A stretch of 64,000 nucleotides of DNA from Streptomyces sp. CB01881 (GTDB lineage: Bacteria; Actinomycetota; Actinomycetes; Streptomycetales; Streptomycetaceae). Where the stretch lies: positions 671,130 to 735,129 of the forward strand of contig NZ_CP026498.1 of NCBI RefSeq assembly GCF_002953255.1, given 5' to 3'. Position numbers and translations under genes: made by a program. This document shows positions 41,826 to 50,918 of the stretch, piece by piece. Every line of letters starts with the position of its first letter. Within the stretch, counting starts at the first letter, position 1. The notes below the pieces were generated by a model. It made no database searches and was not told the origin of the DNA. It saw nothing but the letters and a program-made list of their open reading frames with translations.

Positions 41826-44351
41826 TCACCCGTACGCGGTGAGCAGCAGCGCCACGTCGTCCACCCGGTGCGTGGAGCCGACCTCGTGCAGCAGCACCTC
41901 CGCCAGCCGGTCCAGCCCGTCCCCGCCCTGGCCCGCCACCCCGGCGGTGCGCGCGAGGGCGGCCCGCAGCCGGTCCACGCCCTCGTCGATCGGCACCGCC
42001 GGGTCCTCGACCAGGCCGTCCGTGTAGAGCGCGAGCAGCGATCCCCGGGACAGCCGCAGCTCGGTGACCGGGTACTCGGCCGTCTGGTCGACCCCGAGCA
42101 GCGGCCCGCCCGCGACGTACAGCGCCTCGGTGTGCCCGTCGGGGTGGCGCAGCACCGGCGGCAGGTGTCCGGCGCGGGCGATCAGGGCGCTGCCGTCGGA
42201 GGGGGTGAAGCGGATCAGACAGCTGCTGGCGAGCAGCCCGGGGTCGAGGTCGAGCAGGAGCTGGTTGGTACGGACGAGCACCTCGTCCGGCGGGTGGCCG
42301 CCGGTGGTGAAGGCCCGCACGGCGCTGCGGAGCTGGCCCATGGTGGCGGCGGCACCGACGCTGTGGCCCTCGACGTCGCCGATGACGAGCGTGAGGTCGC
42401 GGCCGGTGACGACGGCGTCGTACCAGTCGCCGCCGATCTCCATGCCCTGGGTGCCGGGCAGGTAGCGGGCGGCGATCCGGACGTCGTCCAGCCGCGGCAG
42501 CCGGTGCGGCAGCAGGGCCTGCTGGAGGCCGCGGGCGAGCGCGAACTCGGCGTCGTAGAGCCGGGCGCGCTCCAGCGCCTGGGCGATGAAGCCGCCGAGG
42601 GCCGTGAGCAGGCCGCGCTCCTCCAGCGTGAACGCGCGGGTCTCGTCGAAGCCGATGATGCAGCTGCCGACCGGGTGGCCGGAGGCGATCAGCGGCAGGA
42701 AGGCCCAGGCGCGCATCTCGTCCAGGGCGATGGCGGGGTAGGCGGCCGCGAGGTCGTGGACGGACTCGAAGAAGATCGGCGTGCCGGTGCTGAGCGCCTC
42801 GGCGCCGGGGACGCGGGCACCGATCGGAGTGCCTTCGAAGCGGTCCAGGAACCCGTCCGGGTAGCCGCTCTGCGAGATCAGGTGCAGTCGCTTGTCGCGG
42901 ACGGCGTAGATGGCCAGCTCCTGGCCGCCGAACGCCGGCAGGATCTCGTCGGCGACGGCGCGGCAGACCTCCTTGACGGTGACGGCCTCGGTGAGCGCAC
43001 TGGCGAGCTGGAGCAGGTGGTACATGCCGCCGACGCCGGTCCGGACGCCGGGCGGGGGCTCGCTCGGCGGCGGCCCGGCCGCGCCGGGCGGCGGCTCGGC
43101 GGCGACCACCCGGCCCGTGACGCCGTGCGCGTCGGGGTAGAGCGAGAAGGCGAACCAGTCGTCCGGCGGCCGGGCCGCCAGGAACGCGGTGGGCTGCTGG
43201 GAGAGCATCGCGGCCCGGTAGCGGTTCTCGTACACCGGGTCGGACAGCCAGGGCAGTGCCTCCCAGGGGTGGAGTCCGACCAGGTCCTCCCGCCGGGTGC
43301 GCAGCAGCAGCTCGACGCTGCGGTTGGCGTAGGTGATCCGGCCGTCCGGGTCGAGCGAGAAGACGCCGTCGCGCAGGCGTTCCACGGCGGCGGCCGCGGC
43401 GGTGCCGGTCCGGGTGTCGAGGACGGCGCCGACCAGGTGGGTGCGCACCTCCGGGCCGCCCTCGGGGACGCGGCCCCAGAGCTCGACGGGGTACGGGTGG
43501 CCCTCCCGGTCCAGTACCCGGACCCGGGCGGCCAGCACCCGGCCGTGGTCGAGGGCGGCGCGGGCGGCGGACCGGAACTCCGGCAGGTCGCCGGGGGCGA
43601 TCCGGGTGGTCAGGCTGGCCACGCGGCCGTCGAACCCGGCGGGGTCGAGGCCGAAGATCTCGCAGAACTGGTCGTCGACGGAGAGCGCCCCGGTGGCCAC
43701 GTTCCAGTCGAACAACCCCACCCGGGTGCTCGGCGGGGTCGCCGGCACCAGCTCGACGACGGCGGTGTCGCCGTTCGGCTCGACGGGGTGCCCGTTCGCC
43801 TCAAGGGCCGCCAGCCCGGCCGCGAGCCGGTCGGCCGCCGCGCCCAGGTGCCGCCGCGCGTTCTCCGGCACCCCCTCGTCGGAGGCCGCCCAGAGCACGC
43901 TGATCACCCCGTACCGTTCCTCGCCCGCGGTGACCGGCACGCACGCCGAGGCGAAGTCGTACGGCATGCCGACGGCGAGCTGCGGGAAGCGCCGCATCGT
44001 GTCTTCGGTGTCGGACAGCGTGATCATCCGCCCGGTGCGGTAGCTCACCGCCACCGGCAGCGGCCCGGCCGCGGCCACCCGGCGGAACGCGCTGACGATC
44101 GACAGCGGCACGCCCGCGATCGTGCAGAGCACCAGCGACCGTCGGTCGCGCGAGCGCAGGTACGCCATGCCGCCGTAGGCGTCGGTGCTGCCGATCGCCT
44201 TCCGGACGGCGGTGGCGAGCAGCGCGTCGCGCTCGTGCGCCGCCCTGGCGGCGGCATCACTCTCCCGGGGGCGGTGCGTGTCGGGTCGCGCCGCCCGGGC
44301 ACCGCCGGTCACGTGCGGACCGGCCTGGTCCGCTGGCACACCCTGGCGCAT
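41826..44351 (-). CDS. PAS/GAF-domain SpoIIE-type serine phosphatase
   Basis: An 841-residue cytoplasmic multi-domain protein. An N-terminal GAF-like segment (about 40-180; VLCTIAGVPLSIVSAFRRV, YGVISVLWAASDEG), two PAS segments (about 205-300, VGLFDWNVATGALSVDDQFC; about 310-400, DGVFSLDPDGRITYANRSVE), a GAF domain (about 455-605, YPAIALDEMRAWAFLPLIAS) and a C-terminal SpoIIE/PP2C phosphatase (about 625-840, GMEIGGDWYDAVV and VIGDVEGHSVGAAATMGQLR). Such proteins dephosphorylate anti-sigma antagonists in response to signals. No RsbW-type kinase or antagonist is adjacent. The start is assigned to the ATG at 44351. Confidence 0.88.
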   Translation of the reverse strand: MRQGVPADQAGPHVTGGARAARPDTHRPRESDAAARAAHERDALLATAVRKAIGSTDAYGGMAYLRSRDRRSLVLCTIAGVPLSIVSAFRRVAAAGPLPVAVSYRTGRMITLSDTEDTMRRFPQLAVGMPYDFASACVPVTAGEERYGVISVLWAASDEGVPENARRHLGAAADRLAAGLAALEANGHPVEPNGDTAVVELVPATPPSTRVGLFDWNVATGALSVDDQFCEIFGLDPAGFDGRVASLTTRIAPGDLPEFRSAARAALDHGRVLAARVRVLDREGHPYPVELWGRVPEGGPEVRTHLVGAVLDTRTGTAAAAAVERLRDGVFSLDPDGRITYANRSVELLLRTRREDLVGLHPWEALPWLSDPVYENRYRAAMLSQQPTAFLAARPPDDWFAFSLYPDAHGVTGRVVAAEPPPGAAGPPPSEPPPGVRTGVGGMYHLLQLASALTEAVTVKEVCRAVADEILPAFGGQELAIYAVRDKRLHLISQSGYPDGFLDRFEGTPIGARVPGAEALSTGTPIFFESVHDLAAAYPAIALDEMRAWAFLPLIASGHPVGSCIIGFDETRAFTLEERGLLTALGGFIAQALERARLYDAEFALARGLQQALLPHRLPRLDDVRIAARYLPGTQGMEIGGDWYDAVVTGRDLTLVIGDVEGHSVGAAATMGQLRSAVRAFTTGGHPPDEVLVRTNQLLLDLDPGLLASSCLIRFTPSDGSALIARAGHLPPVLRHPDGHTEALYVAGGPLLGVDQTAEYPVTELRLSRGSLLALYTDGLVEDPAVPIDEGVDRLRAALARTAGVAGQGGDGLDRLAEVLLHEVGSTHRVDDVALLLTAYG

Positions 44352-44438
44352 TCTCCCTTGCTACGCCCGGGTCAAGAGACTGTCAAGGCGAGCCCGGGCC
44401 CCCGCCCCGGCGTGCCCGGCGCCCCCGGCTGCGCCAGC

Positions 44439-44777
44439 ATGGTCACCATGGCGCACAGCCGGCCGGGCCCGACCACCGTCGTCAACCTCAAGGGTCACCG
44501 TGACGACCCCGCGTACGCCGATGTCGTCTACGTCGGCCGCGCGATGCACCGCGGCGGCTGGCACCTCCCCGAACACGCGCTGCACTGCCCCTACCGCCCC
44601 GGCCCGGACCTCACGCGCGAGCAGATGCTCGCCGACTACCGCGCCTACCTGCTGGCCCGTCCCGAGCTGCTCGCCCTGGTCCCCTCCCTCCGCGGGCACC
44701 GCCTCGGCTGCTGGTGCGTCCCCCTCCCCTGCCACGCCCAGGTCCTCGCCGACCTCGCCGACCACGGCACGCCGTAG
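44439..44777 (+). CDS. DUF4326 domain-containing protein
   Basis: A 112-residue protein with the DUF4326 signature: VVYVGRAMHRGGWHLPEHAL, LAVxAYLLARPELLALVPSL-type helix and LGCWCVPLPCHAQVLADL, with CWC and PCH supplying likely metal-binding Cys/His. The family is phage- and bacterium-wide and of unknown function. Start may be ATG 44439 or ATG 44448. It ends 4 nt before the convergent Uma2-like gene. Confidence 0.82.
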   Translation: MVTMAHSRPGPTTVVNLKGHRDDPAYADVVYVGRAMHRGGWHLPEHALHCPYRPGPDLTREQMLADYRAYLLARPELLALVPSLRGHRLGCWCVPLPCHAQVLADLADHGTP

Positions 44778-44781
44778 CAGT

Positions 44782-45348
44782 TCAGAGCGCCCCGAGGTCG
44801 ATCTCCACCGGGAACGGCACCGTCGCCCTCACCGTGCCGGTGAACACCTCACCCTCGCGGTAGGCGCAGCCCGCCGGGTCCAGAAGGGACGTATACACAA
44901 CGGGGGCGCCCGATGCCGCCTGTTCGACCCTCCAGTAGAACGGGATGCCGGCCTTCGCGTACTGATCCACCTTGACCACCCGGTCGGTGGTCTCCGACCC
45001 CGGCGAGACGACCTCCACGACCAGCGCCACGTGCTCGGGCCTGGTGGGGGCGATGTCGATGGTGTCCGCCCGGTAGACAACCACGTCCGGGCGGCGGTTG
45101 TTCAACGGCACGTCCTGCAACCGGACGTCGAAGTCCGTGTCGGCGTTCCACTCGACGCCACCGGCCCGGTCCAGTGCGTTCGCCAGGAGACGGGCCAACC
45201 GGTTGTGGCGCTTGGAGGCGCTCGGGCTCACGACCACCATTCCATCCACGATCTCGATGCCCGCGCACTGCTCCTCGGACCAGGAGTCGTACTGCTCGCT
45301 GGTGATCTGCCGGTGCATCCACGCGGGTGCGATCATCTCGGCGCTCAC
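44782..45348 (-). CDS. Uma2-family restriction endonuclease-like protein
   Basis: A 188-residue PD-(D/E)XK-fold protein of the Uma2 family: YDSWSEEQCAGIEIVDGMVV, HNRLARLLANALDRA, RRPDVVVYRADTI and LVVEVVSPGSETTDRVVKVD, with Asp and Glu-x-x positions of the nuclease core (PDV ... VVEVVS) intact. Uma2 proteins are common, often multicopy, and of unclear role, with links to mobile DNA. The GTG at 45348 has GGGGAGG 8 nt upstream. It is divergent from the propeller protein. Confidence 0.87.
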   Translation of the reverse strand: MSAEMIAPAWMHRQITSEQYDSWSEEQCAGIEIVDGMVVVSPSASKRHNRLARLLANALDRAGGVEWNADTDFDVRLQDVPLNNRRPDVVVYRADTIDIAPTRPEHVALVVEVVSPGSETTDRVVKVDQYAKAGIPFYWRVEQAASGAPVVYTSLLDPAGCAYREGEVFTGTVRATVPFPVEIDLGAL

Positions 45349-45523
45349 GGCCTGCCTCCCCGGAGCCTGCTCGACGGACTTGTGTTGCGCAGCACAGCCT
45401 ACTGTCTCGGGCTGACGGAGCGGCGGCGCCGGACGGCCGCCTGCGAACCGTTCGGGCGGCCTTCGATATCCTCCCTCGGACAGGGCGGCGCAGCGGCCGC
45501 CCCGGGGGAAGTGAGTAGCGAAG

Positions 45524-46867
45524 ATGCAGCCGGCCGGGTCCGACCGTTCCGAAGCGCGTGTGCCCGAGCAGCCCGGGCGGCCCGACGGGGAGGCCGGGGC
45601 GTCGTGGCAGTGGGACGGCGAGGAGGACGGGGGGTCGGAGGCGCCGGAGGACGTGGTGAGCGGAGGTGCCGGGGAGGACGGCGGGCCCCGGCTGAGCCGG
45701 CGGCGGCTGCTGACCGGGGCCGGGGTGCTGGCGGCGGGCGGGGCGGTCTGGGCGTTCTCCCGCGCCGGTGGCGGGGCGGACCCCGCGCCGCCGAGGCCGC
45801 GGCCGACCCGGCTGGCCGGGCCGGAACCGCTCTGGACGTACCGGGGCCCGGAGGCGATGACGCCCGAGCGGCTGAGCGACCGCCCCTCCCGGCCGGTCTT
45901 CCTCTCCCGTTCCGGACTCCAGGTGCTCGACCCTGCGACCGGCACCCCGGTGCGCACGCTGGACTTCGCCCTGCCCAAGACGGACTGGCCGAGCGACGTC
46001 GAGCTGTCGAACGGCCGCGTGGTCATCGGCGGCGACCGGGTGTACACGGCCTCCAACGGCCACGTCGACAGCCGCCACCTCACCGACCCGGCCTCGGAGT
46101 GGAGCCTTCCGCTGCCCGAGGAGCTGGGCACCGGCATCACGCTGTTCGGCTGCGACGGCGACCTCGTCTACGGGCGGGCCATGCCCCGGCCGTACAACGG
46201 GAGCGACAACCTGTTCGCCGTGCGCTACCGCGAGAACGTGGTGACGTGGGCCCGCCCGTCGACGGGCTCCGAGCGGCCGCTCACGCCGCTCACCTCGGTC
46301 GGCGGCCGCGTCCCCTTCTTCGACACCTCGACCGCCGGCACCCACCTGGTGCTGCTGGAGACCGCCACCGGCAAGCGGCTCTGGGAGATGCCGGTCGAGG
46401 TGAGCCTGAACTGGGCCGTCGCCGACGCCGAGCACGTCTACGCTCCCGCCGGCACGGCCGGTCTGCGGGCCCTGCGGCTGGCCGACGGCGCCCCGCGCTG
46501 GTCGGTGGCGCCCGGCCCGAACGAGGAGTGGCGCCTGCTGCCGCCGGTCAGCGACGGGACCCGGGTCTACGTGCCCCGCGACGACGGCGTGGTCACCGCG
46601 TACGCCGCGGCCACCGGCGCCAGGCTCTGGGTGCACCGGCTGCCGTTCCGGCTGGACCGCCGCAGCCGCCCGCTGCCGGCCGGGCCGACGCTGTTCGTGC
46701 CGGGGCCGGCCGCCGCCGGCGTCTGCGCGCTCGACGCCGCGACCGGCGAGGAGCGCTGGACGTTCCGGGACTCCGGGCCGGGCGTGGACGTCTGGTCGCT
46801 CTCCAACGACGCCCAGCGCCTCTACGCCGGCCACGACGACGTCCTGCACGCCCTCCCCCTCCCGTGA
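45524..46867 (+). CDS. PQQ-like beta-propeller protein with twin-arginine signal
   Basis: A 447-residue protein. An acidic N-terminal extension (about 1-55) precedes a Tat-like signal (SRRRLLTGAGVLAAGGAVWA, about 58-77), then six or so blades of a PQQ/Pyrrolo-quinoline-type propeller (LVLLETATGKRLWEM, LRLADGAPRWSVAPG, TAYAAATGARLWVHRL, CALDAATGEERWTFRDSG). PQQ-like repeat proteins are often scaffolds or serine/threonine-kinase-linked; no PQQ biosynthesis is nearby, so the fold may be non-enzymatic. The long cytoplasmic extension before the signal is unusual. Start ATG 45524. Confidence 0.82.
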   Translation: MQPAGSDRSEARVPEQPGRPDGEAGASWQWDGEEDGGSEAPEDVVSGGAGEDGGPRLSRRRLLTGAGVLAAGGAVWAFSRAGGGADPAPPRPRPTRLAGPEPLWTYRGPEAMTPERLSDRPSRPVFLSRSGLQVLDPATGTPVRTLDFALPKTDWPSDVELSNGRVVIGGDRVYTASNGHVDSRHLTDPASEWSLPLPEELGTGITLFGCDGDLVYGRAMPRPYNGSDNLFAVRYRENVVTWARPSTGSERPLTPLTSVGGRVPFFDTSTAGTHLVLLETATGKRLWEMPVEVSLNWAVADAEHVYAPAGTAGLRALRLADGAPRWSVAPGPNEEWRLLPPVSDGTRVYVPRDDGVVTAYAAATGARLWVHRLPFRLDRRSRPLPAGPTLFVPGPAAAGVCALDAATGEERWTFRDSGPGVDVWSLSNDAQRLYAGHDDVLHALPLP

Positions 46868-46967
46868 CCCCGTGGCCCGTAACCCCCGGGCGCCGTCTCA
46901 TGTCCCCCGGCCACCACCCGTGACCCCGGGGCCGTCAGGCCGGCCGGCGCCGGGGCAGGATGGGCGG

Positions 46968-47603
46968 ATGCAGGTACACCCGATCTCGCCCGACCGGCTC
47001 GCCGAGCTCCTCGCCGACCGCATCACCGCGCTCCCCGGGGCCGGGGAGCGGTGGCTGCGGGTGGCGGTGGACGGTGCCGCGGCGGCGCGGCCCGGCGAGC
47101 TGGCGGACGCCCTGGTGGAACCGCTGCGGCTGCGCGGGCACCCGACACTGCGGGTGTCCGCGGCGGGATTCCTCCGCCCGGCCTCGGTGCGGCTGGAGTA
47201 CGGCAGGCAGGACGCGGACGCCTTCCACGACCTGTGGCTGGACGACGGGGCCCTGCTGCGCGAGGTGCTGGACCCGCTGGAGCCGGGGGGCAGCGGCCGC
47301 GTCCTGCCCTCGCTGCGCGACCCGCTGACGGACCGTTCGACCCGCGCTCCCTACACCGAACTGCCGCCCGGCGGAGTCCTGTTGCTGGACGGCGCACTGT
47401 TGCTCGGCCGCTGGCTCCCGCTGGAGCTGACCGTCCACCTGGCGCTCTCCCCGGCCGCGCTGGCCCGCCGCACCCCGCCCGGGGAGCAGTGGACGCTGCC
47501 GGCCTTCGCCCGCTACGAGGCCGAGACCGTCCCCGCCGACCTCGCCGACCTCATCGTCCGGGCCGACGACCCCCGCCGCCCGGCCCTGGTCGAGAGCCCG
47601 TAG
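46968..47603 (+). CDS. Uridine kinase-like protein lacking the P-loop
   Basis: A 211-residue protein annotated in relatives as uridine kinase. It aligns by eye with that NTPase fold (LRVAVDGAAAARPGELADAL, LRVSAAGFLRPASVRLEYGR, YTELPPGGVLLLDGALLLGR, VHLALSPAALARRTPPGEQ), but at the Walker A site reads DGAAAARPGEL with no GK[ST], so ATP binding in the usual way is unlikely. It overlaps the convergent Nei gene by 53 bp. The function is therefore unknown. Confidence 0.75.
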   Translation: MQVHPISPDRLAELLADRITALPGAGERWLRVAVDGAAAARPGELADALVEPLRLRGHPTLRVSAAGFLRPASVRLEYGRQDADAFHDLWLDDGALLREVLDPLEPGGSGRVLPSLRDPLTDRSTRAPYTELPPGGVLLLDGALLLGRWLPLELTVHLALSPAALARRTPPGEQWTLPAFARYEAETVPADLADLIVRADDPRRPALVESP

Positions 47604-48405
47604 GCCGGGCCTCGGGCGCGGGGCCGCGCTGGCAGTACGGACACCAGAACGCCACCCGCTCCTGCGGCGGCGTCCCCTGTTGCGCCGTCAGCACCAGCGT
47701 GCCGCAGCGCGGGCAGGGGCACCCGGCGCGGCCGTAGACCCAGTGCTGGTGGCCGCGGCGGGTGTCGCCGGTGGTGACGTGGCCGTCGCGCAGCCTGTTG
47801 GCGTCGAGGAGCTGCCGGGCCCGCTCCACCAGCCGGTCGGGGCGCGGCAGTTCACCGACCGGGGTCCACGGGGTGACGCCGGCGAGGAAGCAGAGTTCGT
47901 TGGCGTAGACGTTGCCGACGCCGGCCAGGTTGCGCTGGTCGAGGAGGGCCTCGGCGACCGGCCGGCCGGGGTGCGCGAGGAGCCGGCGGACGGCCTCCGC
48001 CTGGTCCCAGTCCGGGCCGAGCAGATCGGGCCCGAGGTGTCCGACGGCGCGCTGTTCGTCGGCGGTGCGCAGCAGTTCGACGACGGGCAGCCGGTAGCCG
48101 ACCGCGGTTCCCTCCTCGGTGCCGAGGACGGCGCGGATCTGCCAGGCGGGCCCGCCCGCCCAGCGCTCGCCGGGGCGGTAGACCTCCCAGCGGCCGTCCA
48201 TCCGCAGGTGGGTGTGGAGGGTGAGGCCGCCTTCGAGGCGGGTGAGCAGGTGCTTGCCGCGCGGGGCGACCTCCAGCACCCGCCGCCCGGCGAGCCCGGC
48301 GGTGGCGTGCGCGGGCACCCGCAGGTCCGCGGTGGTCAGCACCCGGCCGGCGAGGGCCTCGTGCAGCCGGGCCGCCGCACGGTAGACGGAGTCACCTTCT
48401 GGCAT
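47551..48405 (-). CDS. Fpg/Nei-family DNA glycosylase (endonuclease VIII-like)
   Basis: A 284-residue bifunctional glycosylase/AP lyase: MPEGDSVYRAAARLHEAL with the catalytic Pro2/Glu3, HTHLRMDGRWEVYRPGE (helix-2-turn-helix region), LDQRNLAGVGNVYANELCFL and a C-terminal zinc finger CPCPRCG ... FWCPYCQ. It removes oxidised pyrimidines. The start ATG at 48405 is fixed by the need for Pro at position 2. The C-terminal Gly/Arg tail overlaps the convergent kinase-like gene. Confidence 0.9.
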   Translation of the reverse strand: MPEGDSVYRAAARLHEALAGRVLTTADLRVPAHATAGLAGRRVLEVAPRGKHLLTRLEGGLTLHTHLRMDGRWEVYRPGERWAGGPAWQIRAVLGTEEGTAVGYRLPVVELLRTADEQRAVGHLGPDLLGPDWDQAEAVRRLLAHPGRPVAEALLDQRNLAGVGNVYANELCFLAGVTPWTPVGELPRPDRLVERARQLLDANRLRDGHVTTGDTRRGHQHWVYGRAGCPCPRCGTLVLTAQQGTPPQERVAFWCPYCQRGPAPEARPTGSRPGPGGGGRRPGR

Positions 48406-48479
48406 GTCTCCATCCTCTCCCGCCGGCGCCCCGGCGCGCATCGGCAGGCCGGTAGCAGGTGCACCGCCGGGCGGTGCGG

Positions 48480-48944
48480 TCAGCCGGCCGCCGCGGGCGC
48501 CGGCTGGTCGCGAACCACGACGACCGGGCACGGGGCGTGCTCGGTGAGGTGCCGGCTGACGGAGCCGAGCAGCGCGCCGGAGAAGCCGCCGAGGCCACGG
48601 CTGCCGACGACGACCAGAACGGCGCCGACGGCCGACTCCAGCAGCGCCTGGGCGGCATTGCCGGGCACCACGGCCTCGGTGATCCGCACCCCGGGGTCGT
48701 CCCCGACGACCTTGGTGACGGTCTCGGCGAGGGTCCGCCCGGCCAGCTCCTCGGGGTTGAACCCCTCGGCCGGGGGCACGCTCAGCCCGGCCCAGCCGTA
48801 GAAGGCGGGGTACTCCCAGGCCGCGATCGCGTTGACACTGCCGCCCACCAGCCGGGCGTAGTCGACGGCCCAGCGCAGCGCGTGCTCCGAAGCGGGCGAG
48901 CCGTCCACGCCGACGACGATCCGGGGGGTGGCGCTGTTGGCCAT
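48480..48944 (-). CDS. Universal stress protein (UspA-like)
   Basis: A 154-residue USP-fold protein: RIVVGVDGSPASEHALRWAV at the start and the ATP-binding GSRGLGGFSGALLGSVSRHL near the end (G2xG9xGS/T type), with the HAPCPVVVVR strand. The nucleotide loop is complete, so it should bind ATP. Single copy here, without a DosR-like partner. It lies 75 nt upstream of the Nei gene on the same strand and may be co-transcribed. Confidence 0.9.
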   Translation of the reverse strand: MANSATPRIVVGVDGSPASEHALRWAVDYARLVGGSVNAIAAWEYPAFYGWAGLSVPPAEGFNPEELAGRTLAETVTKVVGDDPGVRITEAVVPGNAAQALLESAVGAVLVVVGSRGLGGFSGALLGSVSRHLTEHAPCPVVVVRDQPAPAAAG

Positions 48945-49082
48945 GCCGCTGCTCCTTGTTCGAGTGCTACCTCGGCTTCACCAGCCTCTGCCTCCCAGAA
49001 CATAGATCAAAAGGGACATTCCACCACTGATTGCCACGCCGGGAGCGCCGAACGCTTTCGATGTCTGTGCGATCCTGACCGG

Positions 49083-49490
49083 ATGGCGAGGAACAGGCCG
49101 AGGAAGCCGCATCTCACCCCCGGATTCGCCGGGACCCTGTCGGCACCGGAGCGGCCGGAGGGGGACGCGAGCCCCGTGCCCGTCCGGTCGCCGGTCGCCG
49201 ACCGCGGGTTCACCGATGCGGCCGGTTGCCGCTGGACGCTGGCCCGGGGCCCGCTGGACCCGCGACGGGCCAAGCGGCTGGCCGTGAGCGCCGACCTGAT
49301 GTCCATGGGCACGGCCTACGACGACGAGCAGGAGCTCTGGTTCCCGGCGTTCCTCCCCGAGGCGGACCGCCCGGGCGCCTGGCTGGAGGCCGGCAGCCGG
49401 TACGACGTCGACGAGCTGCTGTCGTACCTGGCCTACGAGTTCACCGACCAGGACGGCCGGACGCTGCTCTACATCCAGACGTTCTGCTGA
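49083..49490 (+). CDS. Hypothetical protein (135 aa)
   Basis: The N-terminal 50 residues are basic and Pro-rich; the rest is compact (RGFTDAAGCRWTLARGPLDP, RRAKRLAVSADLMSMGTAYD, YDVDELLSYLAYEFTDQDGR). No domain recognised. The ATG at 49083 is preceded by GACCG only. Coding potential is supported by codon bias and by a downstream hairpin terminator. Confidence 0.6.
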   Translation: MARNRPRKPHLTPGFAGTLSAPERPEGDASPVPVRSPVADRGFTDAAGCRWTLARGPLDPRRAKRLAVSADLMSMGTAYDDEQELWFPAFLPEADRPGAWLEAGSRYDVDELLSYLAYEFTDQDGRTLLYIQTFC

Positions 49491-49534
49491 GATCCGGACG
49501 TTCTGCCGAGCCCGGCCCGGGCCGGGACATGGTA

Positions 49535-49574
49535 CTGGCGGGTGCGCGGGCCCCATCACCCACGCACCCGCCAG
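49535..49574. terminator. Perfect 12-bp bidirectional terminator
   Basis: 49535-49546 pairs exactly with 49563-49574 (16-nt loop), midway between the stop of the 135-residue gene and the stop of the metalloprotease gene (49598). Confidence 0.65.
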
Positions 49575-49597
49575 GGTTTCAGGCAGCCGGAGCCGCG

Positions 49598-50608
49598 TCA
49601 GGCCCGGTAGGCGGCCCAGGAGTTGGACATCCTGGCGACCTGACCGGGGGTGAACTGCGTCATGCAGGAGTCGTACGTGTAGTCCATGAAGTTGTGGATC
49701 GGGTCGAGGCCGGTCGCGGTGCAGGTGTCGCGGCCCGCGGGGCACTGGTAGGCGGCGCTCTTCTCGGCCGGGGTGTCGGAGACGTAGTCGCCCTGGCCGC
49801 TGCAGCCGCCCTGGAAGGTGTGGTAGAGACCGAGCCAGTGGCCGACCTCGTGGGTGGCGGTGTCACCCTCGTTGTAGTTGGCGGCCGAGCCGCCGGGGAA
49901 CGAGGAGTCGAGGATGACGACGCCGTCGTCGCTCGGGTTCCCCTTGTAGGAGCTGGGGAACGTCGCCCAGCCGAGCAGCGACTGGCCGAGCTTGGCGGTG
50001 TAGAGGTTGAGGGCGCTGGCCCCGCCCTTGCGCAGCGAGCTCTTCATCGCCTTCTCGGCCGAGGAGCCCGGGGTGACGCCGTTGTACCAGGTCCCGTTGT
50101 CGGTGTAATCGGTGCCGACCAGCTGGAACTGGAACTGGCTGGCGGTGTTGCCCGCCCCCTGGCCGCTGTAGGCGGCGTTGAGCACGGAGATCTGCTTCCC
50201 GATGTCCGTCGAGCTGAGCTTGCCCGTCGTCCCGGAGTGGATGACGTGCACGTACACCGGGATGGTGGTGGTCGCGGCCAGCGCGCCGGGGGCGAGCAGC
50301 GTGCCGCCCTGGGAGGAGGTCGCCAGCTTGGCCACCCGGGCCTGGAGGTCCGCGTCCATGGCCTTGGCCTGGGCGTCGGTGACGGCGTTGGGCTCCTGGC
50401 CGACGGCGCTGCCCGCGGGCTTGCGGGCGCCCGCGTCCTGGTTCTGCGCACCGTCCCCGCCGACGCACTGGCCGGCCGGGGCCTGGGCGGCGGCGGTGGA
50501 GAACGAGGCGGGTGCGGCGAACTGGGTGAGCCCGAGCGCGGCGACGAGGGCGGCGGCGCTGAGGAATCTGCGGGAAACGCTCGAAGGGACGCGGGCAGAA
50601 CGACGCAT
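49598..50608 (-). CDS. Secreted M43-type zinc metalloprotease (pappalysin-like)
   Basis: A 336-residue exported protease: signal peptide about 1-42 ([20 protein letters not shown]), a propeptide-like segment with [19 protein letters not shown], then the metzincin core [12 protein letters not shown], catalytic [11 protein letters not shown] (about 252-262) and Met-turn [20 protein letters not shown]. Cysteines around the active site likely form disulfides. It probably degrades extracellular protein during growth on polymers. It is divergent over 310 bp from the P-loop gene at 51665. Confidence 0.9.
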   Translation of the reverse strand: MRRSARVPSSVSRRFLSAAALVAALGLTQFAAPASFSTAAAQAPAGQCVGGDGAQNQDAGARKPAGSAVGQEPNAVTDAQAKAMDADLQARVAKLATSSQGGTLLAPGALAATTTIPVYVHVIHSGTTGKLSSTDIGKQISVLNAAYSGQGAGNTASQFQFQLVGTDYTDNGTWYNGVTPGSSAEKAMKSSLRKGGASALNLYTAKLGQSLLGWATFPSSYKGNPSDDGVVILDSSFPGGSAANYNEGDTATHEVGHWLGLYHTFQGGCSGQGDYVSDTPAEKSAAYQCPAGRDTCTATGLDPIHNFMDYTYDSCMTQFTPGQVARMSNSWAAYRA

Positions 50609-50918
50609 CTGCGCTCCTGAGGGGGGAGTTGTGGGGGGTGGCGGCTGTTCGGGGGAGCCGCCGAGCCAAGGCTACGCAGGGCCGCGTGTACGCGTCAGTT
50701 GTCTTCCAGCCTGAAAGTTCTGACGACAATTCGGACATAACCCGGAAGCCTGATCGATAGACACCGGTCACAGGTGGAGCATTTCCGGTGTCGCGCGATC
50801 GCAGCGATGACCCCGAGTTGTCCGAAAGTTGACACCCCGTCCGCCCCGGAAAGCCCCGGCAGGCCCCGGAGGGCCACCCGGACGGGTCGGCGGGCGGCCC
50901 CGCACCGCCTCGCCGAGA
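50609..50918. other. Regulatory gap before the M43 protease gene
   Basis: 310 bp. An AT-richer part (50690-50840) probably holds the protease promoter. Two related words occur on the minus strand: AACTTTC followed by GACAACT, near 50825 and near 50705. No small gene is supported. Confidence 0.4.
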
